From the NCBI GenBank assembly GCA_947626605.1, contig CANQSV010000015.1:1-38372 (forward strand): a stretch of DNA of 38,372 bases. The letters run 5' to 3'. The translations under genes and the position numbers were made by a program. Positions 5,893-13,817 of the stretch are shown piece by piece. The stretch is from an uncultured Clostridia bacterium. Its GTDB lineage: Bacteria > Bacillota > Clostridia > TANB77 > CAG-508. The notes beneath the pieces were generated by a model. It was not told the DNA's origin, made no database searches, and was given only the letters and a program-made list of their open reading frames with translations. Position 1 is the stretch's first letter. Each line of letters opens with the position of its first letter.

Positions 5893-7623
5893 GTGAAAAA
5901 TGAAAAAATTTTTGAGGCAAAAGAATTTAATAATATTAGAGAAATAATTTATAACTCAGCTGAAGTATACAAAGATCAAATTGCTTTTGTTATAAAACAT
6001 AAGAAAGATAAAGATGTCACTTATGAAAATGTATCATACCAAAGATTATTAGAAGATATAAATAAATTAGGTACTGCTCTATACGATATGAAATTTAATG
6101 GAAAAAGAGTAGCAATCATTGGAAAAAACAGATATGAATGGGCTTTAGCACATCTTTCAAATTTACTTGGTGGAATTACATCTGTTCCTTTAGATAAAGA
6201 TTTACAATATGATGAGCTAGAAAATTCTTTAATCAGAAGTAAAGCAGATTGTATTTTCTTTGATGAGAAATTAACTGATAAAATAAATCAAATCAGAAAA
6301 AATAATAAAACTAATTTAACAGAATTTATTTGTATGAGTGAAATAGAAGGGTATAAATCTATTAATGAATTACTTAAAATTGGGGCAGATTTATTAAAAT
6401 CTGGAAAAACTGATTATATAAATGCCAAAATCGATGAAAATATTATGAATATACTATTATTTACATCTGGAACTACAGAACAATCAAAGGCTGTAATGTT
6501 ATCACAAAAAAATATTGCTTCTAATATTTATGCAATGCAATGTGTTGAAGATATAAGAGCAACAGATACTAATATCGCTTTCTTACCTTTTCATCATATT
6601 TTTGGTTCAACTTGTATGATAATGATGTTAGCCAGTGGAGTAAAAACTGTTTTTCCTGATGGCTTAAGATATATTAAACAAAATTTAAATGAATATAAGG
6701 TTACTTTATTCGTTGGGGTTCCTGTATTAATTGAAGCAATTTATAAAACAATTATGAAAGAAATTGAAAAACAAGGAAAAACAAAAATAATAAAAATTGC
6801 AACAGTAATAAGCAATTTTCTTCTAAAACTTCATATAGACGTGAGAAGGAAATTATTCAAACAAGTAATAGATGCTCTTGGAGGAGAATTACGATTTGTA
6901 ATTTCTGGTGGTGCACCAGCTGATGCAAAAATAGCTAAAGGTTTTAATGATTTAGGTATAAAAACTGTACAGGGTTATGGTCTAAGCGAAACTGCTCCTG
7001 TTATTGCTGCTGAAAATGATAAAGCTATGAGAAGTGGTTCTGTTGGATTTCCTATGATTAATGATACTATCGAAGTAGTTAATAAGGATGAAAATGGAAT
7101 TGGAGAAATTCGCGTTAAAGGTCCAAATGTTATGCTTGGTTACTACGAAATGCCAGAAAGAACAGCTGAAGTTTTAAAAGATGGTTGGTTTTATACTGGT
7201 GATTTAGGATATTTAGATAAAGATGGTATTTTATTTATAACTGGTAGAAATAAAAACTTAATTGTTTTAAAAAATGGAAAAAAAGTATTTCCTGAAGAAT
7301 TAGAAACATTAGTAAATAGATTAGAATTAGTTGAAGAATCAATGGTTTTTGGAATGCCATCAAAAGATGATAAAGATGATGTAAAATTATCCGTAAAAAT
7401 TGTTTATAACAAAGAAGTAGCCGAAGAAAAATATCCAGACAAATCACAAGATGAATTATATAAAATAATTTGGGAGCAAATAAAAGAAATAAATACTACA
7501 TTTCCACGTTATAAGCACATACAAAAATTAATTTTAACTGATGAAGAACTTATAAAAACTACAACAAAAAAAGTTAAAAGACAAGAAGAAATGAAGAAAA
7601 TACTAAGTAGCGAAAAAATATAA
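5893..7623 (+). CDS. AMP-dependent synthetase, long-chain acyl-CoA ligase-like
   Basis: 576 aa from GTG 5893, behind AAAGGAGG (11 nt spacing). An ANL adenylating enzyme: it would activate a carboxylic acid to the acyl-AMP and then the thioester. Motifs: P-loop LLFTSGTTEQSKAVML (188-203), where the usual Gly after TSGTT is Glu; FLPFHHIFG (230-238); GYGLSETAP (361-369); GWFYTGDLGYLDKDG (431-445); hinge GRNKNLIVLKNGK (451-463); and the C-terminal catalytic Lys region KTTTKKVKRQ near 560. Length and motifs fit long-chain fatty-acid CoA ligases, but acyl-ACP synthetase or another acid is possible. It is a single gene with its own promoter and terminator. Confidence 0.85.
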   Translation: MKNEKIFEAKEFNNIREIIYNSAEVYKDQIAFVIKHKKDKDVTYENVSYQRLLEDINKLGTALYDMKFNGKRVAIIGKNRYEWALAHLSNLLGGITSVPLDKDLQYDELENSLIRSKADCIFFDEKLTDKINQIRKNNKTNLTEFICMSEIEGYKSINELLKIGADLLKSGKTDYINAKIDENIMNILLFTSGTTEQSKAVMLSQKNIASNIYAMQCVEDIRATDTNIAFLPFHHIFGSTCMIMMLASGVKTVFPDGLRYIKQNLNEYKVTLFVGVPVLIEAIYKTIMKEIEKQGKTKIIKIATVISNFLLKLHIDVRRKLFKQVIDALGGELRFVISGGAPADAKIAKGFNDLGIKTVQGYGLSETAPVIAAENDKAMRSGSVGFPMINDTIEVVNKDENGIGEIRVKGPNVMLGYYEMPERTAEVLKDGWFYTGDLGYLDKDGILFITGRNKNLIVLKNGKKVFPEELETLVNRLELVEESMVFGMPSKDDKDDVKLSVKIVYNKEVAEEKYPDKSQDELYKIIWEQIKEINTTFPRYKHIQKLILTDEELIKTTTKKVKRQEEMKKILSSEKI

Positions 7624-7630
7624 AAATTAT

Positions 7631-7662
7631 AAAAAAGGTAAAAATAAAATTTTACCTTTTTT
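7631..7662 (+). terminator. Terminator of the acyl-CoA ligase gene
   Basis: Perfect 13-bp stem AAAAAAGGTAAAA / TTTTACCTTTTTT (7631-7643, 7650-7662) with a 6-nt loop and its own U-tract, 7 bp after the stop codon. Confidence 0.8.
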
Positions 7663-7666
7663 ATAT

Positions 7667-7709
7667 TGTAGGAATTTTCTCTTTCAAAGAAAGAGAAAAG
7701 CTCCGTACA
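7667..7709. repeat. Interspersed palindrome, copy A (degenerate)
   Basis: TGTAGGA...TTTTCTCTTTC-AAA-GAAAGAGAAAA-GCTCCGTACA. It matches the perfect palindrome at 13728-13768 except that the left end has lost part of CGGAGC. The second half is identical to the other copy through GTACA. Confidence 0.7.
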
Positions 7710-7778
7710 AGATAGTTATGCGAATGTTACAAATTCTTAATAACTTTGTTATTTAGAATTTGTTAATCCGCTTTTTTA
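7704..7778 (+). repeat. GTACAAGATAGTTATG element with hairpin
   Basis: GTACAAGATAGTTATG (7705-7720) leads into a long imperfect stem: GCGAATGTTACAAATTC (from 7720) pairs with GAATTTGTTAATCCGC (to 7771), then TTTTTT. The first 16 bases recur at 23857-23872 with one change, again followed by a long GC-capped hairpin and a T-run. It could act as a second terminator. Confidence 0.6.
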
Positions 7779-7826
7779 TTTTTGTAACTATAATATTTTT
7801 TTATCATATTATATATTGGTGATATA

Positions 7827-9105
7827 ATGGATACTTTAAAAATTGGTTCTAGCCGGACCAGATGTTGAATTGCTTCAAAGTGTTTTACATAAACTAGGTT
7901 TTTATGCCTATAATATTGATGGCGTATTCGATCCAAATCTTTTAAATTCCGTAAAAACTTTTCAAAGTCAATTTGGAATTTCTCCTGATGGAATTGTTGG
8001 ACCTGCCACATGGAATGCTCTGTTCCCATATATAAATGGATATACTATCTATACAGTAAAATCTGGTGATACTTTATATTCATTAAGTTCTACTTTTGAT
8101 ACCACTATAAATAGAATTTTAATGGCAAATCCTCAAATTTCTAATCCTAATCAATTAACAATTGGGCAAAAAATTATTATTCCTTTTGGTAATGTTGTTA
8201 CAACAAATGTAAGCTATACCTATAATTTATTTATGATGAATTTATCAGCACTAAAAAGAATATATCCTTTTTTAACTCTAGGGTCTATAGGAAATAGTGT
8301 TATGGGAAAAGCAATTCCTTATGCAAAAATAGGAAATGGCTCTAAAGAAGTTTTTTATAGTGCTGCTATTCATGCAAATGAATGGATTACTGCTCCGCTT
8401 CTTATGAAATTTCTAGAAAATTTAGCTTTAGCATATACAAATAATTCATCAATTTACAATTTCAATGCTAGAGAACTTCTAAACCAAGTAAGCATTTATT
8501 TAGTTCCTATGGCAAATCCTGATGGTGTAGACTTAATTACAGGAGCTTTAAAAGAAAATTCTTCTTACTATCAATCTGCAAAACAAATATCAGAAAATTA
8601 TCCTAACATTGAATTTCCTACTGGTTGGAAAGCCAATATAAATGGTGTGGATTTAAATCTACAATTTCCTGCTGGATGGGAAGATGCAAAAAGAATAAAA
8701 TTTGAGCAAGGTTTTACTACGCCTGCTCCTAGAGATTTTGTAGGTAATGGACCTTTATCTCAACCCGAAAGTTTAGCTTTATATAACTTTACTCTTCAGC
8801 ATAATTTTAGATTAGTAATTGCTTATCATACTCAAGGTCAAGAAATCTACTGGCAATTCCAAAACTATACACCGCCAGAGTCATTGTATATAGGCAACAC
8901 ATTTTCTCAAGTTAGCGGTTATGAATTAGCAGATACTCCTTACAATTCAGGCTTTGCAGGATATAAAGATTGGTTCATACAAGATTATAGAAGACCTGGT
9001 TTTACTATTGAAGCGGGAATTGGTAACAATCCTCTTCCTATAACTCAATTTAATGAAATTTATAATGATAATATTGGTATATTAGTATTAGGAGCGGTTT
9101 TATAA
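7827..9105 (+). CDS. M14 zinc carboxypeptidase with PG-binding and LysM domains, frameshifted start
   Basis: A gamma-D-glutamyl-meso-diaminopimelate peptidase-like enzyme acting on peptidoglycan stem peptides. The main frame (7843-9105, 420 aa from TTG) has a peptidoglycan-binding domain (about 5-60), LysM (67-115) and an M14 domain with zinc ligands His177/Glu180 in [14 protein letters not shown] (225-230), His329 in IAYHTQG and catalytic Glu390 in TIEAG. The natural start is ATG 7827 behind GGTGAT, giving MDTLKIGSS; this frame stops at 7866. Removing one C at 7853-7854 (AGCCGG) joins it to [11 protein letters not shown], the expected first helix of the domain. So a 1-base insertion, or a sequence error, separates the start from the body. 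There is no signal peptide. Confidence 0.85.
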
Positions 9106-9116
9106 ACCGCTCCTAA
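9088..9116 (+). terminator. Hairpin over the M14 gene stop codon
   Basis: TTAGGAGCGGTTT / AAACCGCTCCTAA: a perfect 13-bp stem with a 3-nt loop (TAT). The stop codon TAA (9103-9105) lies inside it. There is no T-run, so it may be a repeat or an mRNA 3' stabiliser rather than an efficient terminator. Confidence 0.5.
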
Positions 9117-9297
9117 GTATTCCCATTCCAAATTGAACTCTTGTCAATAGACTTTTAGTATCAATAATTAAAGTATTATTTTTTTAGCTAAATCAGATTG
9201 CATAAAATTAATATCATCACGTTTATTTACTTCTTTTGTTCTTTCACTTTATGTTTCTTCTCCAGCAATAAATTTATATGTTTCAAATAAATTTATA
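9106..9297 (-). pseudogene. Degenerate protein-coding remnant
   Basis: On the minus strand one frame reads FETYKFIAGEET, a stop, then SERTKEVNKRDDINFMQSDL; a +/-1 shift near 9172 continues as NTLIIDTKSLLTRVQFGMGI to a stop in the neighbouring hairpin. It looks like the C-terminal part of a protein with one stop and one frameshift. I do not recognise the family. Low confidence that this was ever a gene. Confidence 0.25.
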
Positions 9298-9316
9298 AGA
9301 ATAAAATTATAAAGTC

Positions 9317-9345
9317 TTGACTATATTTGTCGAAAAATATATTAT
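9317..9345 (+). promoter_or_regulatory. Promoter of the Tim44/SPFH operon
   Basis: TTGACT (9317-9322), 17 bp, TATTAT (9340-9345), close to the sigma-A consensus and about 30 bp before the first start codon. Confidence 0.65.
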
Positions 9346-9375
9346 TATTATAAATTATGTTGAGGAGGTGAAATT

Positions 9376-10182
9376 TTGAAACATTTCGTATGCAAATTAT
9401 CACAAATCATTTTAGTTGTTAGTCTTTTCATTACTTTTTTAATTCAAGTTCCTTCTTTTGCTGATGTTGGAGGAATACAAAGATATCAATCTTCTGATTC
9501 TTCTAGTTATTCATCAAGCTCTAGTAGTTCTTCTGGTGGGTTCTCAATAGGTAGTCTTCTTGTTATTTTAGTAGTAGTTGGGGTACTAATTTATTCAAAG
9601 AAACATGGATTGAATAATACAAAATCTGTTGCAGAACAAATTAGGGAAATAGATCCAGCTTTCTCTGAAGATAACTTTTTATCATGGTCAAGAGAAGTAT
9701 TTATTAAATTACAGAATGCATGGACAAAAAAAGATTGGACTATAATTAGACCTTTTGAATCAAATGAATTATTTGAACTACATAATTCGCAACTACAAGA
9801 ATTCATAAATTCTGGAAGAACAAATATTATCGAAAGAATTAATGTTCTTAGCTCTTCTTTATATAGTTTTTCACAAGATGGTGATAAAGAAACTTTAAAA
9901 ATTAATTTAAGAGCTATCATGAGAGATTATATAATCAACGATTCAACACAAAAAGTATTAGAAGGTAATCCTAATATTGATCAAATTATGAATTATAGAT
10001 TAACTTTCATAAGAAAAGCTGGTGTAAAAACAAAAGAAGGTACAAGCCAAAAAAGTACAACAAATTGCCCAAACTGTGGAGCGCCAACAAAAATCACTTC
10101 TGCTGGGCAATGTGAATACTGCGGAAGTATAATAACAACTGGCGAACACGATTGGGTACTTTCTAATTTAGAAGGTATATAA
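9376..10182 (+). CDS. Membrane-anchored Tim44-like domain protein with zinc ribbon
   Basis: 268 aa from TTG 9376, set by AGGAGGTG five bases upstream. Signal peptide about 1-29 (cleavage near SFA-DVGG), a serine-rich linker (38-53), a membrane helix (about 56-73), a Tim44-like domain (about 85-215, with DPAFSEDNFLSWSREVFIKL at its start), and a C-terminal zinc ribbon with CPNCGAP and CEYCG. It is the first gene of an operon with the SPFH protein 24 bp downstream. Similar partners occur with PspA in Bacillus (ydjG-H-I), so a role in envelope stress or membrane organisation is plausible but inferred. Confidence 0.75.
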   Translation: MKHFVCKLSQIILVVSLFITFLIQVPSFADVGGIQRYQSSDSSSYSSSSSSSSGGFSIGSLLVILVVVGVLIYSKKHGLNNTKSVAEQIREIDPAFSEDNFLSWSREVFIKLQNAWTKKDWTIIRPFESNELFELHNSQLQEFINSGRTNIIERINVLSSSLYSFSQDGDKETLKINLRAIMRDYIINDSTQKVLEGNPNIDQIMNYRLTFIRKAGVKTKEGTSQKSTTNCPNCGAPTKITSAGQCEYCGSIITTGEHDWVLSNLEGI

Positions 10183-10206
10183 AAAAATTTTTTAGGAGGA
10201 AATATT

Positions 10207-11430
10207 ATGGGATTAATTAAAGCAACTGCTGGTGCTATTGGATCTACATTTAAAGATCAATGGAAAGAAGCAATTAGATGTGAAGATTTATCAAATGATA
10301 TATTAATGGTAAAAAAATCAACTCCAAATGGAGTAATTTCCAATGGAAGTACAATTATAGTAGGACCTGGTCAATGTGCTATTATATACGATAATGGTAA
10401 AGTAATTGATGCAACTGCTGAAGAAGGGGTATATACATTTGATAGTTCTTCAACACCTTCTTTCTTTGCAGGACAATTTAAAGGTGTTTTTTCAGAAATG
10501 TGGCAAAGATTTACATATAATGGTGCATCTGCAAAACAACAAGCTGTATTTTACTTTAATACTAAAGAAATAATTGATAATAAATTTGGTACATCATTAC
10601 CAGTTCCATATCAGGATTGGTCACATCCAATTCCAAATCAAATGACTGGAGTTCTTACTCCTTTAAGAGTTGAAGTTAGATGTTTTGGTGTTTATACTTT
10701 TAGAATTATAAATCCTGCTTTATTTATGAATAAAATATCTGGTATAGCAGATGTTTATAGAAAATCTGATTTGATAAATCAAATAAAAACTGAAGTTATG
10801 TCTTCTTTTCAAAATGTGCTAAATGAACTAGGAAATTCTGTACATAAAGTGCCTGTTTTAGAATTACCTAGTCAAACAGATGAAATTAAAAGTATTATGA
10901 ATGAAAAAGTTTTTGATGAGCCAATACGTGATAGAGGTCTAGAATTAATAAGCTTCGTAGTTGAATCAGTAACATTGGATGAGGAATCTGAAAAGAAAAT
11001 TGACCAATATGAACTTAGTAGTAATGCTTTTATGCAACAAGGAGCTCTTGTTGGTGCATATGCTAATGCAGTTCAAGATGCTGCTAATAATTCAAATGGT
11101 TCTTCTAATGGATTTATGGGAATTGGAATGATGAATATGGCTTCTGGTGGAGTTATGGGCGGAGCAACTCAAGGTCCATGGCAACAAAATCAAAATAATA
11201 ATGGCACAGCACAAAATGTTCAACAACCTTCAAATCCACAACAAGAATCTGCTCAACAACAAACATCTCAATCAGAAACATGGACTTGTCCTAATTGTAA
11301 ATCTACTGTTTCTGGAAAGTTCTGTCCTGAATGTGGTACAAAAAAAGTTGAAAAATTATTATGTAAAAAATGTGGTGCTGAACTTTCTTCAACAGCAAAA
11401 TTTTGCCCTGAATGTGGAGAAAAGCTTTAA
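10207..11430 (+). CDS. SPFH/YdjI-family protein with C-terminal zinc ribbons
   Basis: 407 aa from ATG 10207, with AGGAGG 8 nt upstream. Residues 1-270 form a YdjI-type SPFH (stomatin-like) domain, often annotated as virion core protein-like: SPNGVISNGSTIIVGPG near the N-terminus and LRVEVRCFGVYTFRI in the middle. Then an Ala/Gly/Asn/Gln-rich linker (about 280-355) and two zinc ribbons with paired CxxC motifs (CPNC/CPEC, then CKKC/CPEC). In Bacillus the homologue is linked to PspA and membrane stress. Here it shares a promoter with the Tim44-like gene and no pspA is adjacent. No membrane helix; it probably binds membrane through its partner. Confidence 0.8.
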   Translation: MGLIKATAGAIGSTFKDQWKEAIRCEDLSNDILMVKKSTPNGVISNGSTIIVGPGQCAIIYDNGKVIDATAEEGVYTFDSSSTPSFFAGQFKGVFSEMWQRFTYNGASAKQQAVFYFNTKEIIDNKFGTSLPVPYQDWSHPIPNQMTGVLTPLRVEVRCFGVYTFRIINPALFMNKISGIADVYRKSDLINQIKTEVMSSFQNVLNELGNSVHKVPVLELPSQTDEIKSIMNEKVFDEPIRDRGLELISFVVESVTLDEESEKKIDQYELSSNAFMQQGALVGAYANAVQDAANNSNGSSNGFMGIGMMNMASGGVMGGATQGPWQQNQNNNGTAQNVQQPSNPQQESAQQQTSQSETWTCPNCKSTVSGKFCPECGTKKVEKLLCKKCGAELSSTAKFCPECGEKL

Positions 11431-11441
11431 TACTAAAAAAT

Positions 11442-11515
11442 AATAAATATATAAAAGAGAGATTATAGAAATGTGTATATTTACTTTTCCTATAATCTCT
11501 TTTATATATTATTTT
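11442..11515. terminator. Terminator of the Tim44/SPFH operon, bidirectional
   Basis: ATATATAAAAGAGAGATTATAG (11447-11468, shown here as one arm) pairs with CTATAATCTCTTTTATATAT with a 2-nt bulge; T-rich on the right, A-rich on the left. It can stop transcripts from both sides, since the next gene is convergent. Confidence 0.7.
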
Positions 11516-11569
11516 CTACACAAATAATGCTTTATGATAAGCATAAAATTATTTATATTCCTACCCTTT

Positions 11570-12286
11570 TTATATTTTCTCATAAGTTCCATTTATGTAT
11601 GTAAATACATCTCTTTCTTTTGCAATTTCATATAAATTTTCTGGAAAGTCTATTTCTTCAAATCCTTCTATTCCACCATTTACTTTATTATTTAAATCAT
11701 ATAACCATATTCTTCCAGAATTTTTTTCTCCAACTTCATAAATATGTCCTTCTACTCTTTTGCTTTCTAAATATTTTCCTTGTTCTTCTATTTTCTCTTT
11801 TATCATATTATTTATTTCTTTTCCCATATTTTTTGTACCTTCTATATCTAATACAAAATTTCCTTTTTGCTTTCTTAAAACACTTCCCAAAGTAGCACCT
11901 TGTGGTAGTTCTTCTACCTTTTTTGTAATTATCCCATTACTTCTATCATTACTATAAACACATAAATTATAGCTCTTATCATCATTTGTACTTGTATTAT
12001 AAATATAATACATTTCTCCTTCTTCCTTTGTGTTCTTAGCATAATTTTGCAATATATTAGACCTTTCTATTAACATTTCATCCTTATATGTAGAAATTAT
12101 TTTTTTATTATAAAGTTCTAAATCATTGGAAATCAAATTATTCCAAGAACTATCTTCTGATATATTTTCTGTATTATTTGTTCCATTGTTTTTAAAAAAA
12201 CTTGATAACTCTTTTATAAAATTTTGCACAAAATCATTCTCCTTTGATAAATTGTTAGATAAATCATTTACTAAATCTAAATCCAA
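11570..12286 (-). CDS. Hypothetical protein, 238 aa
   Basis: Starts at TTG 12286, behind AAGGAG on the minus strand. Soluble, acidic, no signal peptide or membrane helix. The N-terminal half is low-complexity, rich in Asn and Ser (FFKNNGTNNTENISEDSS). The C-terminal half (about 90-238) looks like a folded alpha/beta domain, with MYYIYNTSTNDDKSYNLCVY, GNFVLDIEGTKNMG and EGHIYEVGEKNSGRIWLYDL. I do not recognise a family. It has its own promoter, with the nuclease gene 124 bp upstream in the same direction. Confidence 0.6.
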   Translation of the reverse strand: MDLDLVNDLSNNLSKENDFVQNFIKELSSFFKNNGTNNTENISEDSSWNNLISNDLELYNKKIISTYKDEMLIERSNILQNYAKNTKEEGEMYYIYNTSTNDDKSYNLCVYSNDRSNGIITKKVEELPQGATLGSVLRKQKGNFVLDIEGTKNMGKEINNMIKEKIEEQGKYLESKRVEGHIYEVGEKNSGRIWLYDLNNKVNGGIEGFEEIDFPENLYEIAKERDVFTYINGTYEKI

Positions 12287-12373
12287 TATATAATCACTCC
12301 TTCGTTTTTTATTTTACTTTTTTAATGGAAATATACTATTGATAAAATAGTATTAAGAAAAAACTAAGAGTGA

Positions 12374-12402
12374 TTATATATTATTTTTTATTAGTTTACA
12401 AT
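12374..12402 (-). promoter_or_regulatory. Promoter of the 238-aa hypothetical gene
   Basis: On the minus strand TTGTAA (12402-12397), 17 bp, TATAAT (12379-12374). The sequence GAGTGATTATATATT around the -10 box recurs inverted at the ribosome-binding site of the gene (near 12283-12301), so the leader could fold back. Confidence 0.5.
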
Positions 12403-12410
12403 AGTTTTAT

Positions 12411-13175
12411 TTAATTGTTTTCTGCATGGCTATCTCCTGTAGCATAGTTAATTACAATTCCTGGCTGTACATTGTAGCAATAAACATTAAAGCAAACGCC
12501 CTTCCCCTTATCTTCTACTGACCACGCCTCCATTTGTACGCCACTTGCTAAAAGATTATTTTCTTCAAAAATAGGCGTAACTCTATATAAAACATGATTC
12601 TTTTTATTTTTTCTTATGTATTCAGCTACTTGATTTTCAAAAGGTAGCATTCCTTCTGTGTTTAGATATCTAGTTCCAGTTATTAAGTTGTTTTTATTTG
12701 CATTTTCTCCCGCAAGTTGCCATCCGATTAAATGACAACGATTATATAAATATTTATCCTTGATTAAATCATCATATCTTTTTTGCTTCCATCCAGAAAG
12801 ATCTTTAATGTTTCCTATTTCTCCGCGTTTTTCATCCTCTTTTGGCATTATTTCTTTGCAAATATTTGCATATGCAACTCCGCTTCTACCTAAAATATCT
12901 AATTCACTATATTTTTCAAAACTTTTTGTGGTATAGTCATCTTCTGAAAAATATGGAATATTATCATTTATTTCTACATATGGACTTCCATTATATTCTG
13001 GAATTGTAGAAAGATCAAACGTCTGCTCACTTTTTACACTACTGGTATCTTCTGTTGGTTCTGTTGCATTTACTTGTTGATTAATATATTCATAAATTGT
13101 AATACAACATAAAATTATTATACAAGCAATCAATTGTTTAAAATTTAATTTTTTATATTTTTTTCTTTTGGACAT
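12411..13175 (-). CDS. Membrane-anchored DNA/RNA non-specific endonuclease
   Basis: 254 aa, ATG 13175 behind GAGGAG. Basic N-terminus, one membrane/signal segment (about 14-30), a Ser/Thr/Glu-rich spacer, then a beta-beta-alpha-metal nuclease of the EndA/streptodornase group: NRCHLIGWQLAGENANKNNL (145-164) holds the general-base His148 and metal-binding Asn162/163, followed by ITGTRYLNTEGMLPFENQV. The usual DRGH is NRCH here; the His is kept. It probably cleaves extracellular nucleic acid for nutrition or DNA uptake. No competence gene is adjacent. It lies 164 bp downstream of the Phd gene in the same direction. Confidence 0.85.
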   Translation of the reverse strand: MSKRKKYKKLNFKQLIACIIILCCITIYEYINQQVNATEPTEDTSSVKSEQTFDLSTIPEYNGSPYVEINDNIPYFSEDDYTTKSFEKYSELDILGRSGVAYANICKEIMPKEDEKRGEIGNIKDLSGWKQKRYDDLIKDKYLYNRCHLIGWQLAGENANKNNLITGTRYLNTEGMLPFENQVAEYIRKNKKNHVLYRVTPIFEENNLLASGVQMEAWSVEDKGKGVCFNVYCYNVQPGIVINYATGDSHAENN

Positions 13176-13270
13176 ATAAACTCCTCTTCTTATGATATTT
13201 TTTTATTATATTATCATTAAAATAATTATTTCTCAATATTGTTTAATAAATTTAGTATGTCCGTTTTTAT

Positions 13271-13301
13271 AATTTAGGGCGATTGATAATCGCCCTAAAT
13301 T
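13271..13301. repeat. Hairpin AATTTAGGGCGATT / AATCGCCCTAAATT
   Basis: Perfect 14-bp stem with a 3-nt loop and no adjacent T-run. The GGCGAT...ATCGCC core resembles the GGCGATCA/TGATCGCC palindrome at 35112-35128 and may belong to the same repeat family. Located between the Phd and nuclease genes. Confidence 0.55.
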
Positions 13302-13339
13302 CATTGCTTACTTTTTTATTAAGGCTCCCTTCACTCTTA

Positions 13340-13651
13340 CTATTGATCATTAATTTTCTTTCTTAATTTTGCAAAAACTTCTTCATGTTCTAAAACTTTT
13401 GTGTTCAGTTCATCTATTTCTTTCTCAATCTCATCTAGTATTTTTTCAAAATCTAAATCTCCAAATTTTTCTTCTGCATTTTTTTCTCTTTCAAATTCTT
13501 GCATCATATCAGAATATTTTTCTAAATTCATTATTACCATTGAACCATATCCATTCTTTGTTAAATATACATCCTCATTTTCCTCTAACACTAATTCCTC
13601 TATTTCTTGATATTTATTTTTTATATCTGAAATTGGTCTTATATTAATCAT
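13340..13651 (-). CDS. Phd/YefM-family antitoxin, orphan
   Basis: 103 aa, ATG 13651 behind AAGGAGTGA. The N-terminus INIRPISDIKNKYQEIEELV ... DVYLTKNGYGSMVIMNLEKY (about 2-48) is a clear Phd/YefM dimerisation and DNA-binding domain. The C-terminal half is a charged coiled helix (EKILDEIEKEIDELNTKVLE) that would wrap a toxin. No RelE, Doc or other toxin gene is next to it: upstream is the HD operon terminator and downstream a hairpin. It may be an orphan regulator or act on a toxin elsewhere. Confidence 0.8.
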   Translation of the reverse strand: MINIRPISDIKNKYQEIEELVLEENEDVYLTKNGYGSMVIMNLEKYSDMMQEFEREKNAEEKFGDLDFEKILDEIEKEIDELNTKVLEHEEVFAKLRKKINDQ

Positions 13652-13727
13652 AACTAATTCACTCCTTTTAATTATTTATAATTATTTTATCCAAATTTTT
13701 ATATTTATAACATAAATTAAAAAAAAT

Positions 13728-13768
13728 TACGGAGCTTTTCTCTTTCTTTGAAAGAGAAAAGCTCCGTA
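13728..13768. repeat. Interspersed palindrome, copy B (perfect)
   Basis: TACGGAGCTTTTCTCTTTC, loop TTT, GAAAGAGAAAAGCTCCGTA: a perfect 19-bp stem. A second, slightly degraded copy lies at 7667-7709. Its location between genes and perfect symmetry suggest a small mobile palindromic repeat. Confidence 0.75.
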
Positions 13769-13772
13769 CAAT

Positions 13773-13808
13773 AAAAAAAGAGGAATAAATTTACTATTTA
13801 TTCCTCTT
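13773..13808 (-). terminator. Terminator of the HD-protein operon
   Basis: Stem AAGAGGAATAAA / TTTATTCCTCTT (13778-13789, 13797-13808) with a 7-nt loop. On the minus strand it is followed by TTTTT, 9 bp after the stop codon of the HD gene. Confidence 0.8.
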
Positions 13809-13817
13809 AAATATTTA

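Noticed and set aside
11620-11957. Hydrophobic plus-strand frames that look like membrane proteins
   Set aside because: They are antisense shadows of the 238-aa minus-strand gene, with no ribosome-binding site.
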